Both the position numbers and the translations under genes were made by a program. The notes below the pieces were generated by a model. It was not told the origin of the DNA and did not search any database. It was given only the letters and a program-made list of their open reading frames with translations. A stretch of DNA of 40,070 nt from Oscillospiraceae bacterium (GTDB taxonomy: Bacteria; Bacillota; Clostridia; Oscillospirales; Oscillospiraceae): positions 1 to 40,070 of the forward strand of contig CADBKO010000040.1 of the NCBI GenBank assembly GCA_902795345.1, in the 5' to 3' direction. This document shows positions 32,388-39,916 of this stretch, in pieces. Within the stretch, counting starts at the first letter, position 1. Each line of letters opens with the position of its first letter.

Positions 32388-32963
32388 TTATACCGCTTGT
32401 CTCTTAAGCTGCGGCGACGCGGCGGCGATCAGTGCGCGGGCCGCGGCCTCGTCCGTCAGATAAGGCCGGACTTCCTCCGCCCCCAGGATGACCGGCATCC
32501 GGTCATGCACCTCGGCCATGCTCGCGTTGGCCGCCCGGGTGAGGATCACAAAGCGGCAGATCCCCTCCGCGATTTGATAGAGGCCGCCCAGATAGACCAC
32601 CGCTTCGGATCCCACGGAAAAGAAATACTTCGTCTTTTCCGGGTCCCGCCCCCATTCGTAAAAGCCGGAGGCAGGCAGCACGATGCGACGGGTGCGCAGG
32701 CTTTCCGCGAAGGTCTTCTTTTCCCAGGCCGTCTCCGCCCGGGCGTTGAGGATCAGCTTCTTCCCCTGGAATCCGGGGAAACCGAAGACCGCCGGGATGG
32801 GGATGATCCTGCCCTGCCTCCGGATGACGCCGGGCGCGGCGTCCCCGGGCAGGATGTCCCCGGTCTTGTACTGCCCGGCATAGTTCTTTTCCAGCATGCG
32901 CATCATCGCCGCGATGCGCTCGTCGGAAGCCTGATCCGCGCTGAAATAGTATCTGCCGCACAT
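32388..32963 (-). CDS. SRAP domain protein (YedK/HMCES family)
   Basis: 191 residues. The family links covalently to abasic sites in single-stranded DNA through Cys2, protecting them. Seen here: MCGRYYF with Cys2, Asn in LNARAET, Glu in GFYEWG and His in AEVHDRMPVIL, so the active site is complete. The start must be the ATG at 32963 to expose Cys2; upstream in-frame codons (32969, 33038) would not. GGCGGGG lies six bases before. Monocistronic, own promoter. Confidence 0.92.
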   Translation of the reverse strand: MCGRYYFSADQASDERIAAMMRMLEKNYAGQYKTGDILPGDAAPGVIRRQGRIIPIPAVFGFPGFQGKKLILNARAETAWEKKTFAESLRTRRIVLPASGFYEWGRDPEKTKYFFSVGSEAVVYLGGLYQIAEGICRFVILTRAANASMAEVHDRMPVILGAEEVRPYLTDEAAARALIAAASPQLKRQAV

Positions 32964-33009
32964 GCGCATCCCCGCCTTTCTTTCCGGGGCCATACTCGGC
33001 CCTAATTTG

Positions 33010-33038
33010 ATTATAGCCCATTTGCGCGCATCCTGCAA
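33010..33038 (-). promoter_or_regulatory. Promoter of the SRAP gene
   Basis: On the minus strand TTGCAG (33038-33033), 17 bases, TATAAT (33015-33010). Confidence 0.7.
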
Positions 33039-33087
33039 TTGGGCATACGAGCTTCGCGGGAGGGATGCTTACTTGAAACGCAAGTGT

Positions 33088-33115
33088 TTGTTTTGGCAGA
33101 AAAGCATGCTATAAT
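33088..33115 (+). promoter_or_regulatory. Promoter of the gene at 33188
   Basis: TTGTTT (33088-33093), 16 bases, TATAAT (33110-33115). A leader of about 65 bases follows with no obvious structure. Confidence 0.6.
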
Positions 33116-33187
33116 GGTCATAAGATGACGAAAGCCTGTGCGGGTCAAGCTGCCGACGGAAGCGCCCCGGACAGATGAGGTGAAGAT

Positions 33188-33724
33188 ATGAGCAAAGAAA
33201 AAACGCCCGCACAAGCGGGGAAAAAGGGAAGGGGAAGAGGCCTCCTGCTGGGACTTGGCTGCGCGGCGGCGGTCCTGGTGCTGCTGGGAGCGGTCCTTTA
33301 TGCGACGGGGATCGTGAGCAGGGTCGTGGGGGCAGCGGTGAAGCAGAAGGACGTCACGGAGTTCTATTACACCCTTTCCTCCTCCACCAACCCGCCCCAG
33401 TTCCAGCGCTACCGCTTCTACACGGCAGAGGGAAAGTATTACTTCTATCATGAGAAGCGGGAAGGGGACCACTGGCCCCTGCGGGAAGAAGACGTCACCG
33501 TCTCCGGCACGAAAGAGCTGACGGAAGGGGAGTGGGATGCCTTCTTCGACACCCTGCGGGGCGGCTCGGTGCGCAGGCGGCGGGAGTCCGCCGATGCAGG
33601 AAGCCGCGGCCCCTGGCTTTATCTCTACTGGCGGGGCGATCACGGGAAAATACAGGAATTTACCTTTGCTTCTCCGGAACTAAAGCGCGCTTTTGAGGAC
33701 CTGTGTCTCAGGCTGATGGAATGA
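33188..33724 (+). CDS. Membrane-anchored protein of unknown function
   Basis: 178 residues. A Lys/Gly-rich N-terminus is followed by one membrane helix (about 18-44, LLLGLGCAAAVLVLLGAVLYATGI). A soluble domain outside the cell (about 50-178) is rich in Tyr, Arg and acidic residues (FYYTLSSSTNPPQFQRYRFY). No cleavage motif is seen, so it stays anchored. Not recognised. GAGGTGAAGAT precedes the ATG. Confidence 0.7.
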   Translation: MSKEKTPAQAGKKGRGRGLLLGLGCAAAVLVLLGAVLYATGIVSRVVGAAVKQKDVTEFYYTLSSSTNPPQFQRYRFYTAEGKYYFYHEKREGDHWPLREEDVTVSGTKELTEGEWDAFFDTLRGGSVRRRRESADAGSRGPWLYLYWRGDHGKIQEFTFASPELKRAFEDLCLRLME

Positions 33725-33757
33725 AACGACCCGGGCCTGTTCCCTTTGCGGCAAAAC

Positions 33758-33801
33758 AGCAGCCGGGGGCTGACGCAGTCAGCCCCCGGCTGCTTAGCTT
33801 A
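33758..33801. terminator. Terminator between 33188 gene and hydrolase operon
   Basis: AGCAGCCGGGGGCTGAC pairs with its complement (33758-33794) around GCA, followed by a weak T-containing tail. It lies between convergent genes and probably serves both. Confidence 0.75.
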
Positions 33802-33814
33802 TCTGATTGGAAGC

Positions 33815-34741
33815 TCAGGGCAGGTCCCTCTCCTGGATAAAAGCCGCAATATCGTCCATCACTTCATCCCCGATATGCCGCTCGACCTTGTATTCCTTGG
33901 AGGCTTTCAGAATGTCGTCGTAGATGCCTTTCACAAAGATATGGTTCAAGTCGGGATAGAGGCGGAAAATGGTGTTTTCCCGCCCGGCGAGCAGCTCCCG
34001 GAATCGGCGGAAGTCGTCCTCCGCCAGCACCTGGAAGTCCTTTCCGCCCTGGAGGATCAGGGTCGGCTTGCGGCTTTCCAGAAGATAGTCCGCCGCTGTT
34101 TTCTGCCCCATTTCCTTGAAATAATACAGGCTCAGGTTTCCCGCGAACTTTTTCTTTTTCGCCTCCTCGTCGGGCATCTGATAGAGCCCGTCGAACTTTT
34201 TGGCGAAAATCCTGTATTCCAGGCCGATGATCCGTTTCAGAATGGGGTTGCCGCCGCTGCTCTGCTTCAGCTGCCGGAGGACCACCTCCTCCAGACGGCA
34301 GGGCGTTCCGGCCATCAGGATCAGGCCCTTCACATCCCCGCCCTCGGCGTCGATCCGCGGCGCAAGCATGGCGCCCATGCTGTGCCCCAGAATATAGATG
34401 CGCTCCGGGTCGATCCGGGGGTCTTTTTTCAGGAGCGCGACAGCCAGAAGCGCATCGTCGATGGTCTCTTCCTTCACGGTGGGACACGTTTTCGCCATTT
34501 TTCGCCCGTGGACGAAGGTGCGCTTGTCATATCGGACAGAGGCGACGCCCCGCTTGGCAAGCCCCTCCGCCAAATCCTTGAAGGGCGTCAGCTTCATGAC
34601 CTTTTCGTCCATGTTGCTGGGGCCGGAGCCATGTACCATGACGACGGCAGGCAGAGGTGAAGCGGCCCCGTCGGGCAGGGTCAGCAGCCCGTTCAGGGGA
34701 TATTCCGTGCCCTCGCCCACGACGATTTTTTCACAGATCAT
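33815..34741 (-). CDS. Alpha/beta hydrolase
   Basis: 308 residues. The oxyanion segment is MVHGSG (36-40), the nucleophile GHSMG (Ser121), a likely acid Asp in GGKDFQVL, and the His in YPDLNHIF. A Lys-rich lid insertion lies near 175-215. Cytoplasmic; an esterase or peptidase of the dienelactone hydrolase type with unknown substrate. It is the third gene after SdpR and SdpI, 15 bases downstream, so it is under the same repressor. The ATG at 34741 has GGGGTGA before it. Confidence 0.82.
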   Translation of the reverse strand: MICEKIVVGEGTEYPLNGLLTLPDGAASPLPAVVMVHGSGPSNMDEKVMKLTPFKDLAEGLAKRGVASVRYDKRTFVHGRKMAKTCPTVKEETIDDALLAVALLKKDPRIDPERIYILGHSMGAMLAPRIDAEGGDVKGLILMAGTPCRLEEVVLRQLKQSSGGNPILKRIIGLEYRIFAKKFDGLYQMPDEEAKKKKFAGNLSLYYFKEMGQKTAADYLLESRKPTLILQGGKDFQVLAEDDFRRFRELLAGRENTIFRLYPDLNHIFVKGIYDDILKASKEYKVERHIGDEVMDDIAAFIQERDLP

Positions 34742-34756
34742 GCTTTCACCCCGCAA

Positions 34757-35398
34757 TCACAGAGACTTTCGCGCATGGAGCCAGTAGGAATAGACACAGG
34801 GGACCACGACGGGCAGGACGAAAGCGGCAAGCAGCCATACCGGACGGAATACGCGGCAGAGAGTCAGCGCCGCCAGGAGGATGCCGCAGACGACCCACAG
34901 AAAGCCCGCCAGACGGTGGGTGCGGTTCCAGTTTTCCTCGTTTGCCAGGGTCCAGGGTAGCTTGATCCCGACGGTGTAATTCTGCCTGGCCTTGGGCAGG
35001 TAATTCCCGACCACGAGCAGCAACGTGCTTACCAGAAGCTGGCACACAAAGCCGATGTCCACCGGCAATCCCAGATTATAGGTATAGGTGGCCGCCATGA
35101 TGACCAGGGAGATCAGGGGGATGAACCACAGGATGAGGGAATACATCTTGGGGCTGATGTTATGCTTCCTGGGATCGTGGGCCGTGACGACGGCGCATAC
35201 CCAGTGGACCGCCAGAAGGAAGCAGGGAAGCCCGAAAACAGCGAAGGCTTTGCTGCTGAAGCCGTTGGGCGCGTTGTCCGCCCCGAAATGGGTCGCCATC
35301 CTGTCCGGGAGCCGCTTCCAGAGGATCAGCCCGATCAGGACCGGCAGGATCGTGACGATGCTCGTGACGATCAGCGTCCGCTTATTTGCTTTCAGCAT
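34757..35398 (-). CDS. SdpI-family membrane protein
   Basis: 213 residues with six membrane helices. The N-terminal DUF1648 part has LPDRMATHFGADNAPNGFSSK and the C-terminal part NYTVGIKLPWTLANEENWNRTHRLAG, both hallmarks of SdpI. In Bacillus, SdpI gives immunity to the SdpC toxin and holds the repressor SdpR at the membrane. The frame opens at TTG 35407, but that abuts AAAGGAG; the ATG at 35398 is the start. It overlaps the regulator gene by 17 bases. No SdpC-like toxin gene is seen in the window. Confidence 0.88.
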   Translation of the reverse strand: MLKANKRTLIVTSIVTILPVLIGLILWKRLPDRMATHFGADNAPNGFSSKAFAVFGLPCFLLAVHWVCAVVTAHDPRKHNISPKMYSLILWFIPLISLVIMAATYTYNLGLPVDIGFVCQLLVSTLLLVVGNYLPKARQNYTVGIKLPWTLANEENWNRTHRLAGFLWVVCGILLAALTLCRVFRPVWLLAAFVLPVVVPCVYSYWLHARKSL

Positions 35399-35666
35399 CC
35401 GGATCAACTCCTTTCAGATTGCTCAGCCACAGCAGGATCTCCTCAAGAACAGTGGCGTTCAGCTGATAATAAATGAAGTTTTTCTCCCTGCTTTCAAAAA
35501 CCAGGTCGGCCTGCTTCAGGATCTTGAGGTGATAGGAGATCGTAGCGCCGGTCATCTCAAAATGGGAAGCGATGTCGCCCGCGGAAAGAGGCCCTTTTTT
35601 CAGCAGCTCCAGGATCTGCCGCCGCGCAGGGTCGGACAGGGCTTTGAAGGTTTCACCGAAAGACAT
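35382..35666 (-). CDS. ArsR-family repressor, SdpR-like
   Basis: 94 residues. A winged helix-turn-helix with FKALSDPARRQILELLKKGP, ISYHLKILKQADLV and a C-terminal helix. It lacks the metal-binding CVC motif of ArsR/SmtB metal sensors, as expected for SdpR, which is controlled by SdpI. It is first in the operon SdpR-SdpI-hydrolase. Two copies of the operator TATTTAGA-N6-TCTAAATA surround its promoter, which argues for autorepression. The ribosome site is weak (GGGGGCC), which fits low expression of a repressor. Confidence 0.88.
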   Translation of the reverse strand: MSFGETFKALSDPARRQILELLKKGPLSAGDIASHFEMTGATISYHLKILKQADLVFESREKNFIYYQLNATVLEEILLWLSNLKGVDPDAESK

Positions 35667-35687
35667 AGGCGGCCCCCATCGACAAGC

Positions 35688-35709
35688 TATTTAGATAAAT
35701 TTCTAAATA
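35688..35709. promoter_or_regulatory. Operator 1 of the SdpR-like regulator
   Basis: TATTTAGA-N6-TCTAAATA, a perfect 8-bp inverted repeat covering the predicted transcription start just downstream of the -10. Identical arms recur at 35744-35765. Confidence 0.75.
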
Positions 35710-35710
35710 A

Positions 35711-35739
35711 CTTATACCCCATTTCTCCCCAAAAGTCAA
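35711..35739 (-). promoter_or_regulatory. Promoter of the SdpR-SdpI-hydrolase operon
   Basis: On the minus strand TTGACT (35739-35734), 17 bases, TATAAG (35716-35711), lying exactly between the two operators. Confidence 0.75.
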
Positions 35740-35743
35740 GGGC

Positions 35744-35765
35744 TATTTAGAAAAATATCTAAATA
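35744..35765. promoter_or_regulatory. Operator 2 of the SdpR-like regulator
   Basis: The same TATTTAGA-N6-TCTAAATA as operator 1, centred 56 bp upstream and just outside the -35. Here the repeat extends to a 15-bp stem (CAAGGGCTATTTAGA with its complement), so the RNA could also act as a hairpin ending the upstream CPBP operon. Confidence 0.75.
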
Positions 35766-35814
35766 GCCCTTGCTCGATTCTCCCGTCTCTGCCAGTTATC
35801 CCGGAAAGACGACT

Positions 35815-36486
35815 TTATCCGAACATGACCGGCACAAGGAAGAATCCGATCATATTGTTGAGAAAATGCGGGATGAAGCTGATCAGGCAGTTTCCGGTCC
35901 TGCGGTACAGGACCGCAAAAAGGATCGCATCGATGAAGATGCCGCCCAGATCCCACGCAACGATGCCCGCAGGGCCTGCGGCATAATGCACCGCGGCAAA
36001 GAGCACGGCGCCGGCGACAGCCACCGGCCAGAAGGGAATGCGCTTCATGCCCTTTCCCACAAAAAACGCGCGGAATTCGATCTCTTCACCGAGGACGGAA
36101 ACGATCTGACTGAACAGCAGCAGGGGAAGCTGATCGAGGCTCGGCACGCTTATCCGCCCCAGCACATGGTCTATATAGGCCCTGCCGAACACGGCCTTGC
36201 TCAGAAGCATTTCGGCAGGGGACAAAACGAGCATGAGAAGGATCAGGGGCATGACCCCTGGCTTTTTCAGGTCGGAGAAGAACCGTTTGAAACTGAGCCC
36301 GGATTCGGAATCGGGCGTCTTTTCGACGCCCTCAATGACGAAGAAGCACGCCAGTCCCGCGATGTGGATCGCAGCGGCAGCGAGCACGGAGGACGTCGCC
36401 GCCTTGACCGCGACTGCGACGATCATGACCGCCATGCCGAAAAGGGTGATCATCCTGACCTTGTTATTTTTCGTGGAATCAAACAT
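35815..36486 (-). CDS. CPBP-family intramembrane metalloprotease
   Basis: 223 residues with about seven membrane helices. The family motifs are complete: GEEIEFR (EExxxR), FAAVHY and HFLNN (HxxxN), which bind the metal. Relatives in Gram-positive bacteria process or confer immunity to peptides and toxins. It is last in the TetR-led operon, 12 bases after the flavodoxin/TM gene; AAGGAG precedes the ATG. Its position directly beside the SdpR-SdpI operon is suggestive, since both families are associated with peptide immunity (inference). Confidence 0.88.
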   Translation of the reverse strand: MFDSTKNNKVRMITLFGMAVMIVAVAVKAATSSVLAAAAIHIAGLACFFVIEGVEKTPDSESGLSFKRFFSDLKKPGVMPLILLMLVLSPAEMLLSKAVFGRAYIDHVLGRISVPSLDQLPLLLFSQIVSVLGEEIEFRAFFVGKGMKRIPFWPVAVAGAVLFAAVHYAAGPAGIVAWDLGGIFIDAILFAVLYRRTGNCLISFIPHFLNNMIGFFLVPVMFG

Positions 36487-36498
36487 AGTTCTGGCTCC

Positions 36499-37233
36499 TT
36501 ATTCTTTCTTTGCCAGCCATCCGCGGAAGACGCCGCCCTGCAGCAAAGAAATGATCGTGAAAAAGATATCGGCAAGCAGGATGAAAACAAAGGACGGGAT
36601 CAGGATACGGGTGTATTTCTTCCCGAAAGCCGTTCCCTTCCTCATCGCCCTGCCCATGCCGGAGAGGTAAAACAGCACGCCCAGGTTGAAATACAGCAGC
36701 AGGCCCGTGTTTTCCGCGAAGCTGAGCCAGGCCTCCTTCGGGAAGAAATCGCCGGTATGTACCGCGCTCAGCACGGTATTGAGCGCCAGCAGCGCGATTT
36801 CCACAACAAAGAGGATGCGGGTCACGTTCAGCATGACGCCGCCGCCGATCCCGACGCCGCCGCCCCAGGCAAGCCCCGTCCGCACACAGAAGTTTTCAAA
36901 CACCTGCATCAGCGGTTCGTTCTGCTTCCCTTCGATAAAGCCGTTGTTGGCGACACAGTAAACCCGGAGCTTCAGGCCGTTCTCGCGGCAGAAGGCTTCC
37001 ATCTCCTCCAGGAAGCGGAGCACGTGGGAGGGGACGCCGTCCACATAGAGCGGCAATCCGAACACCGCCGCCTGGGCGTCCCGGAGCTGTTCCAGAATGC
37101 GGGCGTGGTCGGCGGGGGAACGCAGCCTTTCCTTCACTTTTTTCCCGCCGATGAAAAGGCTCTGGAGAAAGAGGAAATACGCGGAGGCGCAAAAGCGTTT
37201 CCTGGGGCTGCAGTTTATGAGTACTGTCTTCAT
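36499..37233 (-). CDS. Flavodoxin-like domain fused to membrane helices
   Basis: 244 residues. The first ~135 residues resemble the NADPH-dependent FMN reductase/flavodoxin fold (LINCSPRKR, AAVFGLPLYVDGVPSHVLRFLEEM, YCVANNGFIEGKQNEPLM). The rest has three or four membrane helices and a short basic tail (WLAKKE). The start overlaps the stop of the upstream flavoprotein gene by four bases (ATGA). It probably tethers a flavin electron carrier to the membrane. The substrate is unknown. Confidence 0.7.
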   Translation of the reverse strand: MKTVLINCSPRKRFCASAYFLFLQSLFIGGKKVKERLRSPADHARILEQLRDAQAAVFGLPLYVDGVPSHVLRFLEEMEAFCRENGLKLRVYCVANNGFIEGKQNEPLMQVFENFCVRTGLAWGGGVGIGGGVMLNVTRILFVVEIALLALNTVLSAVHTGDFFPKEAWLSFAENTGLLLYFNLGVLFYLSGMGRAMRKGTAFGKKYTRILIPSFVFILLADIFFTIISLLQGGVFRGWLAKKE

Positions 37234-37718
37234 AACGCCGCCTCCAGTTCCGCCAGGTCCTCCAGAAAAATGACTTCGGAGCGCTCATAGCCGTCGTTGA
37301 CCGCGTTCCGCTCGGCCATACAGCGGGACGTGGCCTTTTCCGTCCCGCTCGCCTCTCCATAAACGACGACTTTCCAAAGCCCGTGTTTTCCGTAGCGGAG
37401 GGTATGGTGCATCTGCCGGCCCCGGTAGGTGCTGAAGGGTGTGGAGGTCCCGATGGAACGGTCCAGTACATTCTTGACCGCGGCGCTGTACCCGCCGTAG
37501 AGATTCTTCGTGACGATCACCAGTTCGTCCGCCCGGCCGATCAGGCGGCAGACCTGCCTGAGCTTGTCCTTCATGAAGCACTCCGCCGGATGCTTGGTCC
37601 AGCAGCCGAAGCAGCCCTGGCACGGGGCGTACTTTCCGTCTGCAGCCAGGGCCCGGTCGCATTTCGATTCGATCAGCGCTTCGTGATCGGGGCCCAGATC
37701 ATGAAGAATGACTTTCAT
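37230..37718 (-). CDS. NAD(P)H-dependent FMN reductase-type flavoprotein
   Basis: 162 residues. CQGCFGCWTKHPAECFMKDK is the compact Cys motif seen in iron-sulfur flavoproteins and related FMN reductases. LVIVTKNLYGGYSAAVKNVLDRS is the flavin-site segment. It is cytoplasmic and may pass electrons to the membrane-bound relative encoded next (ATGA overlap). It overlaps the end of the TetR gene by 20 bases; AGGAGG precedes the ATG at 37718. Confidence 0.8.
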   Translation of the reverse strand: MKVILHDLGPDHEALIESKCDRALAADGKYAPCQGCFGCWTKHPAECFMKDKLRQVCRLIGRADELVIVTKNLYGGYSAAVKNVLDRSIGTSTPFSTYRGRQMHHTLRYGKHGLWKVVVYGEASGTEKATSRCMAERNAVNDGYERSEVIFLEDLAELEAAL

Positions 37719-38286
37719 CCTGTTCCTCCTGTGCCGCCGCGAGCACTGCGCCGTTCCATGTGCGCTCGAGGTGTTCCGCGATCAGCTTTTCGTCGAATTC
37801 CAGATGATTGTTGGCGATGATGCTTGCGTATCCATGGGCAAACAACGCCACCGTGATGAATACCTGCCTGGTTTTCTCCGTGCTCAGCCCCGCCCCTTCC
37901 CGCATCGCGGCCAGCACCGGGACCAGTTCTTCGGAATCCACCATTTCCAGCAGATTGTTCTCCTCCGCATATCCGGATTGAAACAGGAAGCGGAACAGCT
38001 GCGGCTCCTCCACGGCGAAGCGGATATAATTCAATCCGATCCCGAGGATCGGATCCTGTCCGGGCCGCGTGTTCATCATGTATTCCGAGTGCAGCTGATC
38101 CAGCCGCTTGAAGGCAGCTTTTTTCAGGCTTTCGATCGTCGAAAAATGATACATCACCGGCTGCGTGGAGCAGTGCAGCTGCCCGGAAACCGTCCGGGCA
38201 TTGATGCTTTCATAACCGCTTTGGCGGGCCACTTCGATAGCCGCATTGACGACCATCTCCGCTGTGACCTTTGTTTTCGGGGGCAT
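37699..38286 (-). CDS. TetR-family regulator
   Basis: 195 residues. N-terminal helix-turn-helix: MVVNAAIEVARQSGYESINARTVS shortened to its key signs, VNAAIEVARQSG and STQPVMYHFST. The C-terminal ligand domain is unassigned (FRFLFQSGYAEENNLLEM). It is first in the operon TetR-flavoprotein-flavodoxin/TM-CPBP. A 30-bp perfect palindrome overlaps the -10 of its promoter, so autorepression released by a small molecule is likely. The start at 38286 follows AAGGAGG. Confidence 0.88.
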   Translation of the reverse strand: MPPKTKVTAEMVVNAAIEVARQSGYESINARTVSGQLHCSTQPVMYHFSTIESLKKAAFKRLDQLHSEYMMNTRPGQDPILGIGLNYIRFAVEEPQLFRFLFQSGYAEENNLLEMVDSEELVPVLAAMREGAGLSTEKTRQVFITVALFAHGYASIIANNHLEFDEKLIAEHLERTWNGAVLAAAQEEQDESHSS

Positions 38287-38305
38287 GCACGAGTCCCTCC
38301 TTAAA

Positions 38306-38335
38306 TATAATTACCGTTATATAACGGTAATTATA
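38306..38335. promoter_or_regulatory. 30-bp perfect palindrome, operator of the TetR regulator
   Basis: TATAATTACCGTTAT followed by its exact reverse complement. It overlaps the -10 box and covers the predicted transcription start of the TetR operon. Confidence 0.8.
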
Positions 38336-38361
38336 ATATACCTGCTTCCGCGCTTTGTCAA
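38333..38361 (-). promoter_or_regulatory. Promoter of the TetR operon
   Basis: On the minus strand TTGACA (38361-38356), 17 bases, TATTAT (38338-38333). The -35 is consensus. Confidence 0.75.
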
Positions 38362-38376
38362 TAGCAATTGTTTGGA

Positions 38377-38413
38377 CAGAAAAACCCCCGAAAGCTGTTG
38401 CTTTCGGGGGTTT
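38377..38413 (-). terminator. Terminator after the rpsI 3' end
   Basis: AAACCCCCGAAAGC (38382-38395) pairs with 38400-38413 around TGTT, with TTTTTCTG following on the minus strand. It lies 19 bases after the stop codon of the rpsI remnant, so it is most simply the original rpsI terminator; it now also ends the integrase transcript. Confidence 0.8.
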
Positions 38414-38432
38414 GCTGTTTGAAACCTGCGGA

Positions 38433-38480
38433 TCAGCGCTTGCTGAACTGCGGCGCACGACGTGCGGCTTTGAGGCCGTA
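38433..38480 (-). pseudogene. rpsI: 3' end of rpsI (30S ribosomal protein S9), attachment site of the mobile element
   Basis: On the minus strand the last 15 codons read YGLKAARRAPQFSKR then TGA. This is the highly conserved C-terminus of ribosomal protein S9 (usually KKYGLKKARRAPQFSKR). The codons before it do not continue S9, so homology begins sharply at about 38480. Nothing upstream in the window completes the gene. This is the pattern of an att site in the 3' end of a housekeeping gene: the intact rpsI, with its end restored, should lie at the far end of the element, outside the window. Confidence 0.82.
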
Positions 38481-38596
38481 CTCGAGCAAAATCGACTTCG
38501 GAAATCCTTGATTTTACTGGGTTTTCGGGCCTTGGGCCATCCTGTTAGCCCCTCCGTTAACTAAGCGTCTGTCCAGGCAATACAGGCCCTCTGTAT
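38481..38596. other. Terminal non-coding end of the integrated element
   Basis: 116 bases between the rpsI remnant and the integrase stop. It contains the inverted repeat AAAATC (38488-38493) and GATTTT (38510-38515), candidate integrase arm sites. AATACAG (38579-38585) with CTGTATT (38591-38597) forms a small hairpin at the integrase stop. No gene is supported. Confidence 0.5.
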
Positions 38597-39916
38597 TCAC
38601 TTTTCGAGAGCCTCGTTGACGACAGCAGATAACTGTTCGGGCTTATTATACTTCACCTTTGCGTAAATGTCCATTGTAACCTTGCTGTTCTTATGCCCTG
38701 CCAGGTGCTGGACCGTTTTGGGATCTACTCCGGCGTGGATCAGGTTCGTGATATACGTGTGGCGTAGCAGGTGCGGTGTAACCGGGAAATCGATGGTGTA
38801 CACAATACTCGGCTTGTTCCTGCACTGCTGCCCGAGCTCCAACGTGACCTTCTTCTTAATGGACTGTCCGTTCACGTATTTGTATAGCGTTCTTTCTCCG
38901 GTGCTACGGACTTTGATATAGTTCCAGATCCGGGCAAACTGAGAATAGGAAAGAGGCTGGCCTTCGCTGTCTGCAATCACGTATTCCGATATCGTCTTTG
39001 CTTTCTCTTCGCGGAGGCAGTCTGCAAGAACCTTCGGAATGGGGACATCCCTTCTGGCAGACTTCGTTTTCAGCTCGGAATTGATTACCGGCCTGTTGCT
39101 TTCCTCGTGCCATGCCCTTCTCACGGAAATGTAGGGCGTTGGAACATCGAGGAACACACAGTCCCACTGAAGTGCAAGGATCTCCTCGCGGCGCAGCCCG
39201 GAATACAGGCCTATCATAACGAACACATAAGGCGGAAGGCCCCGGATCGTATCCAGAAGCGTTTTGACCTGAGCATCGGTCAAAGGTTCCTTTTCCTTCT
39301 TGGGAGTCCCACCTTTTGCATTCAGCTTTTTCGTGGGATTATCCTCGATCAGATTGCTGTACTCCGCAGAGTAGAAAATGCTTTTGAGCAGCATATTCAC
39401 GGTGCTGTAAACAGCCTCAGATCTCTTTGAGACCGGTACCATCGCCAGCTTAATGTCATCAGCCGTGACTTCAGACATATACATATCGCCAAGCGGTTCG
39501 ATTATGTATTTCCTCGCGGCATAGGCATAGCCATCCAGCGTCGAGGGTTGAATATGGGCCGACTGCATGACCAGCCATTTCTCTGTGTACTCGGCAACGG
39601 TTGGATTGTACTTGCGGAATTTGGCGTCTTCAATCACGCCACTGGCCATTGCGAGCTTAACAACCAGCTCTTTCTCCGTTCTGGCATACAGGCTGACGCG
39701 CTTGCCGTCTGCATCTTTGATGCGGGTCCTGTAATAAGGAATCCCCTTGATCATCACCCGCGAGAAGGTAGGCTGGCCTACTTGTTTGTTATCCATGCTG
39801 TACAGCAGCTTTGCTTCGGCAGAGATTCCCTTGAAGGTATCATTCTGAAGCAGGATCTTCGGGACCCTGAGAAATGAAAACTGCTCAGTTTCCGCGCTGT
39901 GGATATAGTCAAGCAC
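38597..39916 (-). CDS. Tyrosine recombinase (integrase) of an integrative element
   Basis: Up to 439 residues by the longest reading (GTG at 39916). Catalytic residues are in place: Arg in YSGLRREEILAL, Lys in the SELKTKSARR segment, HLLRHTYI (HxxR), GHKN, and the Tyr nucleophile in TMDIYAKV. An N-terminal SAM-like core-binding domain lies at about 105-190 and an AP2-like arm domain at about 45-90 (GIPYYRTRIKDADGKRVSLY). The integrase proper probably begins at Met41 (39796, MDNKQVGQPTFSRV). The first 40 codons look like a RepA remnant (separate entry). It lies next to its att site in rpsI. Confidence 0.92.
   Translation of the reverse strand: MLDYIHSAETEQFSFLRVPKILLQNDTFKGISAEAKLLYSMDNKQVGQPTFSRVMIKGIPYYRTRIKDADGKRVSLYARTEKELVVKLAMASGVIEDAKFRKYNPTVAEYTEKWLVMQSAHIQPSTLDGYAYAARKYIIEPLGDMYMSEVTADDIKLAMVPVSKRSEAVYSTVNMLLKSIFYSAEYSNLIEDNPTKKLNAKGGTPKKEKEPLTDAQVKTLLDTIRGLPPYVFVMIGLYSGLRREEILALQWDCVFLDVPTPYISVRRAWHEESNRPVINSELKTKSARRDVPIPKVLADCLREEKAKTISEYVIADSEGQPLSYSQFARIWNYIKVRSTGERTLYKYVNGQSIKKKVTLELGQQCRNKPSIVYTIDFPVTPHLLRHTYITNLIHAGVDPKTVQHLAGHKNSKVTMDIYAKVKYNKPEQLSAVVNEALEK

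Noticed and set aside
38210..38458. 82-codon frame across the TetR promoter, terminator and rpsI remnant
   Set aside because: It runs through an operator, a promoter and a terminator hairpin, and conflicts with the clear S9 reading in another frame of the same strand.
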